NCBI RefSeq assembly: GCF_039536245.1 | Contig: NZ_BAAAYN010000004.1 | Span: 202,914-266,913, forward strand | Reading direction: 5' to 3' | Length of the DNA stretch: 64,000 nt | From: Cryptosporangium minutisporangium | GTDB lineage: Bacteria > Actinomycetota > Actinomycetes > Mycobacteriales > Cryptosporangiaceae | Part shown: one piece after another, positions 57,021 through 64,000 of the stretch | Numbering within the stretch: position 1 is the first letter of the stretch | Layout of the letters: every line of letters starts with the position of its first letter | Notes under the pieces: model-generated | The model's input: only the letters and a program-made list of their open reading frames with translations | Told to the model about the DNA's origin: nothing | Databases searched by the model: none | Translations under genes and position numbers: made by a program

Positions 57021-58650
57021 AACGGAAATCCGCCGGGTGCGAGCGCTCGTGACCGACGAGCATGATGAGCAGCGGTTGCTCGCCGCTATCGGCGAGATCC
57101 AGCTCCTCGATGTAGGAGATGTTGTCGAACCCCAGGGCGACTCCACAGCCGATGTCCAACGCCGCGGAGGCCGTGTAACAGGCTTGCGCGATCGCGCCGA
57201 TCGTCGCGTTGACCAAGTGGTAGCCCCGGTCGCCGAGCGCGGCGAGGACCGCCGCTGTGCGGACCGTCGGCACCAGGACCGCGGCGGCCTGCTCCAGGTT
57301 GTAGTTGGCGAGGAAGTAGTTGCGTTCGACGAACTCGCCCGGTGGCCCGGCCTTGACCAGCCGCAGCGTGTTCTCGGCGGCTTCGTACTCGTACGCGCCG
57401 GGTGGGACGCCGTCGACGTGGTTGACGAAGGCGTAGAGCTTCGAGAGCGACGGGGTGTCCGGGCGGTTCACGTCGCAGTCGATGCGCGTACCGGCGCTCG
57501 TGGCCAGCAGCGCCGCCAACTCCGCGCTGCTGATCGGCCGCGCGGCCTCGAACCGGCCGAAGCTGCTGCGCCGACGCCGCAGGGCGGCACGCATGCTCAT
57601 CGGCATCAGCGCCGGAGCGGGCAGCGGGAGGTCCGGAGCAGCAGGGACCCGGGGCGCGGCCGCGGCCGTGCGCAAGGCGCCGGGATCGGGCCGGACCGTG
57701 GCGCCGGAGGCCGCGGTGTGCATCCGTTCGACGCTGTCGAACGTGAACACCCGGTGGGACCGCTCCCGATCGGCGTGGGTGACAACCGGCGGGTGCGACG
57801 GCGCCGGACCGGCTCCCCCGCGTGCGCCCTGCCAAGCCAGGGGCACGACAGCGAACACGCTCTCTTCACCGTCGGGCAGTGCGAGCAACCGGGCCAGCCG
57901 CTGCTCGTCGAACCAGAGGGCCGGTTCGATCCGAAGCCCCTCGGCGCGGGCCCACATCGTCCAGGTCTGCAGCGTCGTCCCCACGTCCATCGTGACCGCG
58001 TGGTAAGCGAAGCTGTTGTACTTGAACGCGTTCTGCCAGTACTTGATCCCGACGACGAGGAACTGGTCGGTCCGCGCGGCCTCGGGCAGAGCGCCCAGCG
58101 CCGCCCGCACCTCGCCGCTGGCGTCGCCGAGCGCCAGCGGCTGCATCGCGTGACGCTGCGTCGAGTAGTAGTAGATCCCCGGGGTCACCGGACCGTTCGG
58201 CCCGCAGATCCAGTAGATGCTGCACGGATAGAGCCCTCCGCCGGACGCCGTGCCACGGAACCAGTTGGCGTGCGCGTAGGAGGGCAGGGCAGGCAGGTCG
58301 GTGTTGGCCTGGACGCCGAGCCGCCGACCGAGCAGCGCGTAGGAGTCGTGCAGCATGCCGGCGAGCGTGGAGAGCGTGAAGCCGGTCTCCCCCGGTTCGG
58401 CGCCGGCGGACAGCCCCGCATCGGCCGTGCCCGAGGGCGCAGCGTCGACGGGCAGCGGAAGCGAGTCGACACCAGGGTAGAACTTGCCCTTCCGCGGCGC
58501 GTCGCCCCAGTCTGGTGTGAAGTCGACGGGTTCCATCGCGATCCGTCCACGCCGCATGATCGCGGGCGCGTACTGCTGGGCGTACCCCACGACGACCGCC
58601 TCCTGTCTCGTCTGATGGGCCGTGCCGGTGCCGGCTCGCGCGCCGTTCAT
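57007..58650 (-). CDS. SagB-type azoline dehydrogenase with two nitroreductase halves
   Basis: A 547-residue flavoprotein. Two nitroreductase-like halves are visible. The first (about 80-290) has NWFRGTASGGGLYPCSIYWI and IKYWQNAFKYNSFAYHAVTM. The second (about 330-540) has RRRRSSFGRFEAARPISSAE, then VKAGPPGEFVERNYFLANYN and NATIGAIAQACYTASAALDI. Pro/Ala-rich linker residues join them. SagB dehydrogenases oxidise azolines to azoles with FMN. Its 3' end overlaps the LanB start, and its ATG overlaps the second YcaO stop. Confidence 0.9.
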   Translation of the reverse strand: MNGARAGTGTAHQTRQEAVVVGYAQQYAPAIMRRGRIAMEPVDFTPDWGDAPRKGKFYPGVDSLPLPVDAAPSGTADAGLSAGAEPGETGFTLSTLAGMLHDSYALLGRRLGVQANTDLPALPSYAHANWFRGTASGGGLYPCSIYWICGPNGPVTPGIYYYSTQRHAMQPLALGDASGEVRAALGALPEAARTDQFLVVGIKYWQNAFKYNSFAYHAVTMDVGTTLQTWTMWARAEGLRIEPALWFDEQRLARLLALPDGEESVFAVVPLAWQGARGGAGPAPSHPPVVTHADRERSHRVFTFDSVERMHTAASGATVRPDPGALRTAAAAPRVPAAPDLPLPAPALMPMSMRAALRRRRSSFGRFEAARPISSAELAALLATSAGTRIDCDVNRPDTPSLSKLYAFVNHVDGVPPGAYEYEAAENTLRLVKAGPPGEFVERNYFLANYNLEQAAAVLVPTVRTAAVLAALGDRGYHLVNATIGAIAQACYTASAALDIGCGVALGFDNISYIEELDLADSGEQPLLIMLVGHERSHPADFRYELV

Positions 58651-60632
58651 GGGAACGGGTGCGGGGCCGGGTTGAACTCGTCCGGGCGCAGGTCGTGGTC
58701 GCGGTGGCCGGACGCCCGGAGCGCCGTGCGCATCCGCGGCATCAGCGGCGCCCGCTGGCGCTTGACGCCGAAGTCGATCGGGATCAAGCCCGGAACGATC
58801 ACCTTGACCGTCCGCAGCCCCAGGTCGAGTTCCTCCGGCATCGTCTGGTCGACCACGATCACGTCGAACCCCGCCGCGGCGATCTCCGCCACGCAGTGTT
58901 CGAGGTCGGTCAGCAGGTCGGTGGAGAGCTCCGGCCCGGGCCGGACACGACCGAACCGTTCCGCCAGTGCCACCGGCACCGTGGCGCCTCCGAGGAGGAA
59001 GTCGGCGTGCCGGGCCATCTCGGGTAGCCCGTAGAGCAGAGGGTGGTCGTGGAGCCCGATCACCTTGCGGTAGTCCTCGACCATCGGCCGGAGCCGCGCC
59101 TCCGCGTCTCGGGAGCGCATCTCGATCTTGACCGCGTCGGTGGCGATCTCGGAGAGCGCTGCGCTCATCGCCGCTTCCGGGTCCAGGCTCGCGCCGGCGC
59201 CGAAGGCGAGGGTGCCGAGCCCGGGTCGCTGCCGCACCGCGACCGCGGTCACGACCGGAACCGTGAACGTGATCCGATTGTCGAAGAACCGCGCTCGGTA
59301 GCCGTACATGGCCAGCCGATCGACCATCTGCCTGGTGGCGGGTCTGCTGCTCGTCGACGGATCGATCTCCGGCAGCGGTGCGCGGCCGTACCAGGCGAGG
59401 AGGAACGCGTCCCGCTCCACGGCCTCCATCAATCCGAAGTAGATGGCCTCGGCGAGACAACTCCCCGAGGCACATCCGTTGGAGGTCTCCTGCACGAACC
59501 GGGACTCCGCGGGGACGGTGTGGTAGTACGCGAGGACCTCGGGGACCAGGATCGGTCGGTCGTCCCGCAACGAGTGACCCCACACCCACTTGATCTCGGT
59601 GTCCGGCGTGAACTGGGTCAGGTGCGGGTTGTCGCGGTACAGCGCGTCGGAGTACATGCCACAGACGCGCGGGTCGAGGGCGTCCGCGCCGAGCGATCGC
59701 AGCGACGCGATCCGGTCGGCGGTCCGTCCACGAGCCCGCAGGCCGGCCGCCCGTTCCAGACCCTCCAGCACGGCGACCATGCCGCTGTGCGCGTACGTGT
59801 CGGCGTGTCCGCCGAAGAGCGTCTCGCGCAGGTAGCGCCCCGAGCGCAGGGTGAACGAGCCGAGCACCGCAGCTGTCGACGTGGACGTGAGATCGGGCAG
59901 GGCGGCCGCGCTCAGCGCGCCGCAGATCGGGTTGGCGAACGCGGCCAGGTCCAGGCCGTAGTCGTCGACGTCGCGCACCCGGAACGTGCGGGGCTCCGGT
60001 TTCGGTGCCGCTAGCAGCCGGAGGGATGCGCCTGCCGATGAGTCGGGAACGCATCGGCCGCAGTCGGGGCACTCGGCGTCCGGGGCGAGCGGCAGCCGCC
60101 GGATCCGCAGGGTCTCCAGGTCCACGTGGTAGATCTCGGCGAGGTGCGGTGCCGCTGCCGCGCCGCTGCCTGCTCGGTGGGCGCGGATCAGCGCGGCCAG
60201 GGTGTCCGCGACGAACGGCGTCGGGTACGGCGACTGGCCGACGGCGCAAGTCTCTCCGCCGAGTTCCAGGGCGTCCCGCAGGCTGGAGGAGCGCACCGAC
60301 TGCCAGCGGCGCGCCAGGCATCCGGCGCATGCCGGCGCCGTCCCCGTGGCGGAAGGCATCGGTCCGACGAGCGCGTGGTGTCCGTAGAGGAAGACCGGGA
60401 CCGTGCCAGGCGGGGGCCGATCTCCCGCGGCCACCGAGAGTTCGTCGCGGATGCCGAGCGGGGCGATCCACACGTCCGGCGGGGTCGACGGGTCCGGCTC
60501 CGCGGTGGTGTCCGGACCCGACCTGGTCAGTTCGCGGCCGACCAGGTCGGCCAGGGTCCGGCAGGCCGACTCCCAGGGTGTCTCCGCTGCGGTCGACCGC
60601 GGTGCGCCCCGGCCGGCCAGGAGGGTGGTCAT
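58647..60632 (-). CDS. YcaO-domain cyclodehydratase (second copy)
   Basis: A 661-residue paralogue of the 48500 protein with the same plan. The N-terminal zinc-type Cys pairs are PACAGCLARRWQSV and CPDCGRC. The YcaO domain has MVAVLEGLERAAGLRARGRT, QETSNGCASGSCLAEAIYFG and EAVERDAFLLAWYGR, then GAGASLDPEAAMSAALSEIA. It ends APHPFP. The two copies share the late block DVIVVDQT-x-PE and IDFG-x2-RQRA. Two YcaO enzymes in one operon suggest division of labour, for example Cys versus Ser/Thr cyclisation. Coupled to the E1-like gene (4-bp overlap). Confidence 0.92.
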   Translation of the reverse strand: MTTLLAGRGAPRSTAAETPWESACRTLADLVGRELTRSGPDTTAEPDPSTPPDVWIAPLGIRDELSVAAGDRPPPGTVPVFLYGHHALVGPMPSATGTAPACAGCLARRWQSVRSSSLRDALELGGETCAVGQSPYPTPFVADTLAALIRAHRAGSGAAAAPHLAEIYHVDLETLRIRRLPLAPDAECPDCGRCVPDSSAGASLRLLAAPKPEPRTFRVRDVDDYGLDLAAFANPICGALSAAALPDLTSTSTAAVLGSFTLRSGRYLRETLFGGHADTYAHSGMVAVLEGLERAAGLRARGRTADRIASLRSLGADALDPRVCGMYSDALYRDNPHLTQFTPDTEIKWVWGHSLRDDRPILVPEVLAYYHTVPAESRFVQETSNGCASGSCLAEAIYFGLMEAVERDAFLLAWYGRAPLPEIDPSTSSRPATRQMVDRLAMYGYRARFFDNRITFTVPVVTAVAVRQRPGLGTLAFGAGASLDPEAAMSAALSEIATDAVKIEMRSRDAEARLRPMVEDYRKVIGLHDHPLLYGLPEMARHADFLLGGATVPVALAERFGRVRPGPELSTDLLTDLEHCVAEIAAAGFDVIVVDQTMPEELDLGLRTVKVIVPGLIPIDFGVKRQRAPLMPRMRTALRASGHRDHDLRPDEFNPAPHPFP

Positions 60633-62842
60633 CCGACGTCCGGGCCGGTCAGCAGCACCCGCACCGTCGCGATGCCGCCGATCCGCAAGTCGGAGGGGGT
60701 GGTGACGACGGCGAGCGCGTCCTGGCCCGCCGCTCGCACGCTGTCGAGCACGGTCGCCAGGCTCCCCGTCGCTGCCGGCCCGACCGGCGCCTCAGCGTTC
60801 GGCCGCAGGGTCCCGGCGTCGAAGTCGGTCAGTAGAGCGTCACCGTCGTCGACGAACTGCCGGTCGGGGTCCTGCTGCCGTAACTGCACCGCGCCGAGCA
60901 GGTCGCGGAGGGACTCCACCGCCGCCCGCGCCCGATCGGGGTGGCCCGCGACCCGCCAGACCGGGGCCGCGGACGGGTCCACGGTCCGGGCGAGCAGGAC
61001 GTGCGCCGATCCGGTGGTCGCGGCGCCGAGGTCGAGCAGCTCGATCTCGGCTCCGAGGTTGGCCGCGGACTTGACGAGGAAGGTGAGTTCGGCGTCGCCG
61101 TCGGCCGTCGCCGGCCCGACCGGGGTGATCCGGGCGAGTCCGCGGATCGCCCGCAGCAGCGCCGCGTAGCTGAGCGCCGAGAGTATTCCCTGCTCGACGG
61201 CGGCGGCGAGGGACGCACCCGCCCCGGTCCCCGCCCGGGTCGGGACGAACATCCGGGCGTCGTTCTCCGGCCCGAAGGGGCGTACGGCCGCCATCGGCAC
61301 CTGCCGAACGTCGCCGGTCAGCAGGGACGTCGCCGTGGTCCACGGGCCCGGCACCGTGGCGTTCCCCGCGATACCGCTGGCGATGCCCAGCATCGCCGGA
61401 TCCACCCGCGGTGTCCCCGCCGGTCCGCGGTCAACGATCCGGGCCCGGACGTGATCGGCGTAGACCCCGGCGGCGGCGTGTAGCGCACGTCGGCGCGCGC
61501 CGGCGATGTGGTGCACGTCGAAAGCGGCGATCTCGCGCTCGCGAGTGTGGCCGAGCGCGAGCCGTACGGTGCTCACCTTCAGCGGGATCTGGACCCACGC
61601 CTCGTCGGTGAAGTCGGTGAAGACACCGGCGTGGCGGCCGACCAGCACCATCCGGTCGGTCAGCTCGGCGAGGACCGACTCGGCGTCGGCCTGGACGTCG
61701 ACGCTGGTCGTCTCGGCTCGCTCCGCGACGGGCGTCCGGAGCGCCGGGAGCAGGGACCGGAGTTCGGCCTGGTCATCGGCGGGCGCCGGATCGGCGCAGT
61801 ACGTGCAGCCGGGGTGCGGCAGCAGAGCCTCGGAGAGCACGTCCAACGACTCGAGGTTCTGGATGATGACCTTTCCGCGGGTCTCCGCAGGCAGCGCTCC
61901 GGTGGTGAGCCGGTAGACCTCGTAGCCGAGCAGGTTGCCCAGCATGGCCGCGAGCGCTCCGGTCGGCTGTTCGACGTCCGGCACGGATCCCGTGAGGCTG
62001 ATCGCCTGCCACAGGTCTGCCGCCACACCGCTGTTCCCGTTCACCGACAGGCGCAGGGCGGCGCATGCCCAACACCCGGCGGTTTCCGCCTCGCTCAACG
62101 GGCCGACGATCGCCCGGCTTCCCAGCGTCCAGGCGGGCAACAGCGTCGTTCCTTCGGGTATGCCCTGTTCCAGGAGGTGCAGCGTCTGGCGAGCCGCGTC
62201 GGCTCCGCCGGCGACGACCACCACGTCGTAGCCCGCCAGGGCGGTCCAGTCCCACGTCCGGCCCGGGTCCACCAGGTCGACGATCTCCACCGGGCACCCG
62301 TTGTTCGCGAGTGCGGCAGCCTCCCTCCGCGTCTCGTCGAGTCCGCCTCCCCCGGGGACGACGCCGAGCAGGGCGCAGCCGTTACGGACGAGGCTGGAGG
62401 CGCACCACCGCGCGATCGGCCCGGTGCCCAGCACCGCGACGCGCGTGTCTCGGAACCGTGTGAACCGGGTCGCGGCGGCATCGGCGTAATGGTCGACGTA
62501 CGCGATCTGCGCGGCGAACCGCAGCGCGACCGCCGTCGGCAGGTCGGCATCGTCGTTCCCCACCGGAACGTCCCTGGCGAAGTCGTGGTCGTAGAGCGCT
62601 TGGACGAGGCTGCCCACCATCGCCCGCTGCTCCGGGCCGAGCGGAGCGCAGATCTGCTCCACCTGGTTGTCCCCGTTGAAGTACGGCACCAGCAGCGACG
62701 CGAACCGGTACGCCGTCGGCGCGGTCATCCGGAAGCCGCCCTGGGCGTTGTGGAACAGGACGCCGTCCGGCGTCCGGGTGAACAGGAGGTCCCGGCGCAC
62801 GCGCGGCCGGGTGTCCGCTACGAGTTCATACGCTGACGTCAT
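60629..62842 (-). CDS. E1-like TOMM leader-binding partner (Ocin-ThiF/SagC-like)
   Basis: A 737-residue protein. The N-terminus (about 1-95) looks like the PqqD-like leader-recognition element (RPRVRRDLLFTRTPDGVLFH, then AYRFASLLVPYF). A ThiF/E1-type nucleotide-binding fold follows (RVAVLGTGPIARWCASSLVR, then YDVVVVAGGADAARQTLHLL) with two CxxC zinc pairs (CWAC, CTYC). The C-terminal 300 residues resemble the nitroreductase-like or YcaO partner tails of TOMM proteins. It should present the precursor to the YcaO enzymes. The ATG overlaps the regulator stop by 17 bp. Confidence 0.85.
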   Translation of the reverse strand: MTSAYELVADTRPRVRRDLLFTRTPDGVLFHNAQGGFRMTAPTAYRFASLLVPYFNGDNQVEQICAPLGPEQRAMVGSLVQALYDHDFARDVPVGNDDADLPTAVALRFAAQIAYVDHYADAAATRFTRFRDTRVAVLGTGPIARWCASSLVRNGCALLGVVPGGGGLDETRREAAALANNGCPVEIVDLVDPGRTWDWTALAGYDVVVVAGGADAARQTLHLLEQGIPEGTTLLPAWTLGSRAIVGPLSEAETAGCWACAALRLSVNGNSGVAADLWQAISLTGSVPDVEQPTGALAAMLGNLLGYEVYRLTTGALPAETRGKVIIQNLESLDVLSEALLPHPGCTYCADPAPADDQAELRSLLPALRTPVAERAETTSVDVQADAESVLAELTDRMVLVGRHAGVFTDFTDEAWVQIPLKVSTVRLALGHTREREIAAFDVHHIAGARRRALHAAAGVYADHVRARIVDRGPAGTPRVDPAMLGIASGIAGNATVPGPWTTATSLLTGDVRQVPMAAVRPFGPENDARMFVPTRAGTGAGASLAAAVEQGILSALSYAALLRAIRGLARITPVGPATADGDAELTFLVKSAANLGAEIELLDLGAATTGSAHVLLARTVDPSAAPVWRVAGHPDRARAAVESLRDLLGAVQLRQQDPDRQFVDDGDALLTDFDAGTLRPNAEAPVGPAATGSLATVLDSVRAAGQDALAVVTTPSDLRIGGIATVRVLLTGPDVG

Positions 62843-64000
62843 CTGGCACATCCCTGTCTCGTGCGGATCGGACCGCTGCCTGGGGCTCGAACGGTGGCGC
62901 CGAGGCGTAGGCGCGGAGGAGGTCGTGCATCTGGTACCGGCCCGGCTGTTCCTCCAGGAGGTTCGCGTCGACCAGCCGATCGAGCATCCGCTCCGTCGAT
63001 CGCGCGCCCAGTCCGAACAGCTCACCGGCGCTCGCGATCGAATGGGCCTGCCGCGCGGACGACCCCACCAGCAGGAACGCGGCGGCGAGATCGGGGTCGA
63101 GCAGCGTCATACGCCGCGCCAGCCGATTCGCCATCGACATGTACGGGTCGCCGAGCGCGGAGAACCGGCCGACGCGGTCGCCGTCCAGCCAGGTCACCTC
63201 GTCCGCGAGCCGCGCCAGCGGCCTGGTGAGCAGACGCGCGCCGACGACGCGCAGCGCCAGCGGGAAGTGCCCGGAGGCCCGTACCAGCGCCGCCAGCGCC
63301 GCGGGTTCCCGCCCGATCCGGGCCGCGCCGAGTACGGAGCCGAGCAGATCGGACGCGTCCGCGGCGTCGAGCGGGAGTAATCGATGAACGAGCGCTCCCT
63401 GGCCGGCCACCAGCCCGGTCAGGCTCGTCCGGCTCGTCATGATGACCCCGACCTCCGAGCCGCACCGAGCGAGGAGCGCCCGCACGTGCTCGGTGTCGAG
63501 AACGTCGTCGAGTACGACCACGGCCGGCGGAAGCCCGTCGAGCCGCACCACATCGAGGAAGTCACCCAGCTCGGCCAGGAGTTCGTCGGCCGGCCTCCGC
63601 AACCCGTCCGGCCGGGTCATCGCGATCAGGAGCTGGGATCCGATCCGGGCGTTCCGGGCGCCGTGGGCCACGTGCCGCGCGAGTGCAGTCTTGCCGATGC
63701 CCGGCGGGCCGGTGACGAGCAGGATGTTCGGCCCAGCGCTCTGCTCGGTCAACCCGGCTCGGAGTGCGGCGCTGACAGCGACGCGGCCGGTGAAGCCGGC
63801 CACGTCCGGGAGTGTCGACGGCGTGGTGGAGAGGGCTGCGCCGGTGCCCGGCTCGTCGACGTCCCGAGCCTCGGCGGCGAGCAGGTCCTCGTCCGCCGAT
63901 TCGTCCTCGGCTGAGGGCAGGACCTCGTCCGCGGGCCGAGTATCGGCCGCGCCGATCCGCGTCGACGCGGGGGCCGGCCCGGAAGGCGGGATCTCCTCCG
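62826..64000 (-). CDS. AfsR/SARP-like STAND regulator, N-terminus off the window
   Basis: The frame is open to the right edge. The visible part starts with an acidic, Pro/Ala-rich linker (about 65 residues), then a family entry VAGFTGRVAVSAALRAGLTE, and an NB-ARC ATPase with P-loop LLVTGPPGIGKTALARHVAH. Walker B is in PPAVVVLDDVLDTEHVRALL; GLPLA-like GHFPLALRVVGARLL and the MHD-like RYQMHDLLRAYAS follow. This is the ATPase half of AfsR-type regulators; the SARP DNA-binding domain should lie off the window. Its tail overlaps the E1-like gene, so it is likely the pathway activator and leads the RiPP operon. Confidence 0.85.
   Translation of the reverse strand, partial: EEIPPSGPAPASTRIGAADTRPADEVLPSAEDESADEDLLAAEARDVDEPGTGAALSTTPSTLPDVAGFTGRVAVSAALRAGLTEQSAGPNILLVTGPPGIGKTALARHVAHGARNARIGSQLLIAMTRPDGLRRPADELLAELGDFLDVVRLDGLPPAVVVLDDVLDTEHVRALLARCGSEVGVIMTSRTSLTGLVAGQGALVHRLLPLDAADASDLLGSVLGAARIGREPAALAALVRASGHFPLALRVVGARLLTRPLARLADEVTWLDGDRVGRFSALGDPYMSMANRLARRMTLLDPDLAAAFLLVGSSARQAHSIASAGELFGLGARSTERMLDRLVDANLLEEQPGRYQMHDLLRAYASAPPFEPQAAVRSARDRDVPDDVSV

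Noticed and set aside
54738..57065. Long plus-strand frame opposite the LanB gene
   Set aside because: Low-complexity Arg/Val/Gly protein with no motif; the minus strand encodes an intact LanB with family motifs.

Overview
The window comes from the chromosome of a very GC-rich actinomycete. The third codon positions are almost all G or C, GTG starts are frequent, and neighbouring genes often overlap by 4 bp. A spore-pigment-like type II polyketide locus and an azole-peptide locus fit a filamentous, sporulating genus (Cryptosporangium/Micromonospora/Frankia-like). The genus itself is an inference. I saw no rRNA, tRNA, CRISPR array or intact transposase.

Layout. 1-12.9 kb is mostly housekeeping and membrane genes: a partial CoA-transferase, ridA and recQ, a LapA-like protein, TerC, a wrecked ABC transporter, an OmpR-type two-component pair and an MmpL exporter. 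12.9-28.0 kb is a type II polyketide locus. One minus-strand operon (24.3 to 19.3 kb) encodes a SchA/CurD-like protein, a ketoreductase, an ABM monooxygenase, ACP, an aromatase-cupin fusion, KS-alpha and the chain length factor. A second minus-strand operon (18.5 to 13.0 kb) encodes an unusual histidine kinase, a LuxR-type response regulator, a TcmI-like cyclase and a complete acetyl-CoA carboxylase (AccDA fusion, AccB, AccC) that would supply malonyl-CoA. A plus-strand FAD monooxygenase and methyltransferase diverge from the first operon across a 167-bp hairpin. A TetR/SnoaL-like pair sits behind a double operator.

28-48 kb is an accessory region rich in decay. It holds an arsenic island (arsM, an ArsO-like flavoprotein, an MFS exporter and arsR sharing operator elements), a MerR-type promoter in front of two small cysteine-containing proteins, an HTH/Clp-N pair behind two perfect palindromes, several regulators and enzymes, and at least seven truncated or internally deleted genes (Uma2, APH(6)-like, YdeI-like, P450, LuxR, DUF6247-like, plus the ABC remnant at 7 kb).

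48.2-64.0 kb is a RiPP locus. A 64-residue precursor ends in a core made almost only of Ser and Thr with two Cys. Convergent to it, and reading toward it, is a run of overlapping genes: a STAND regulator (cut by the window edge), an E1-like leader-binding protein, a YcaO, a double SagB dehydrogenase, a LanB glutamylation protein, a LanB elimination protein, an M50 protease with a PqqD-like N-terminus, an ABC exporter and a second YcaO. Together these would turn Cys/Ser/Thr into azoles and Ser/Thr into dehydroamino acids, then cleave and export the product. The gene set is that of thiopeptides or goadsporin-like linear azole peptides. The core resembles berninamycin-type cores but is longer. 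This is the best candidate for an undescribed system.
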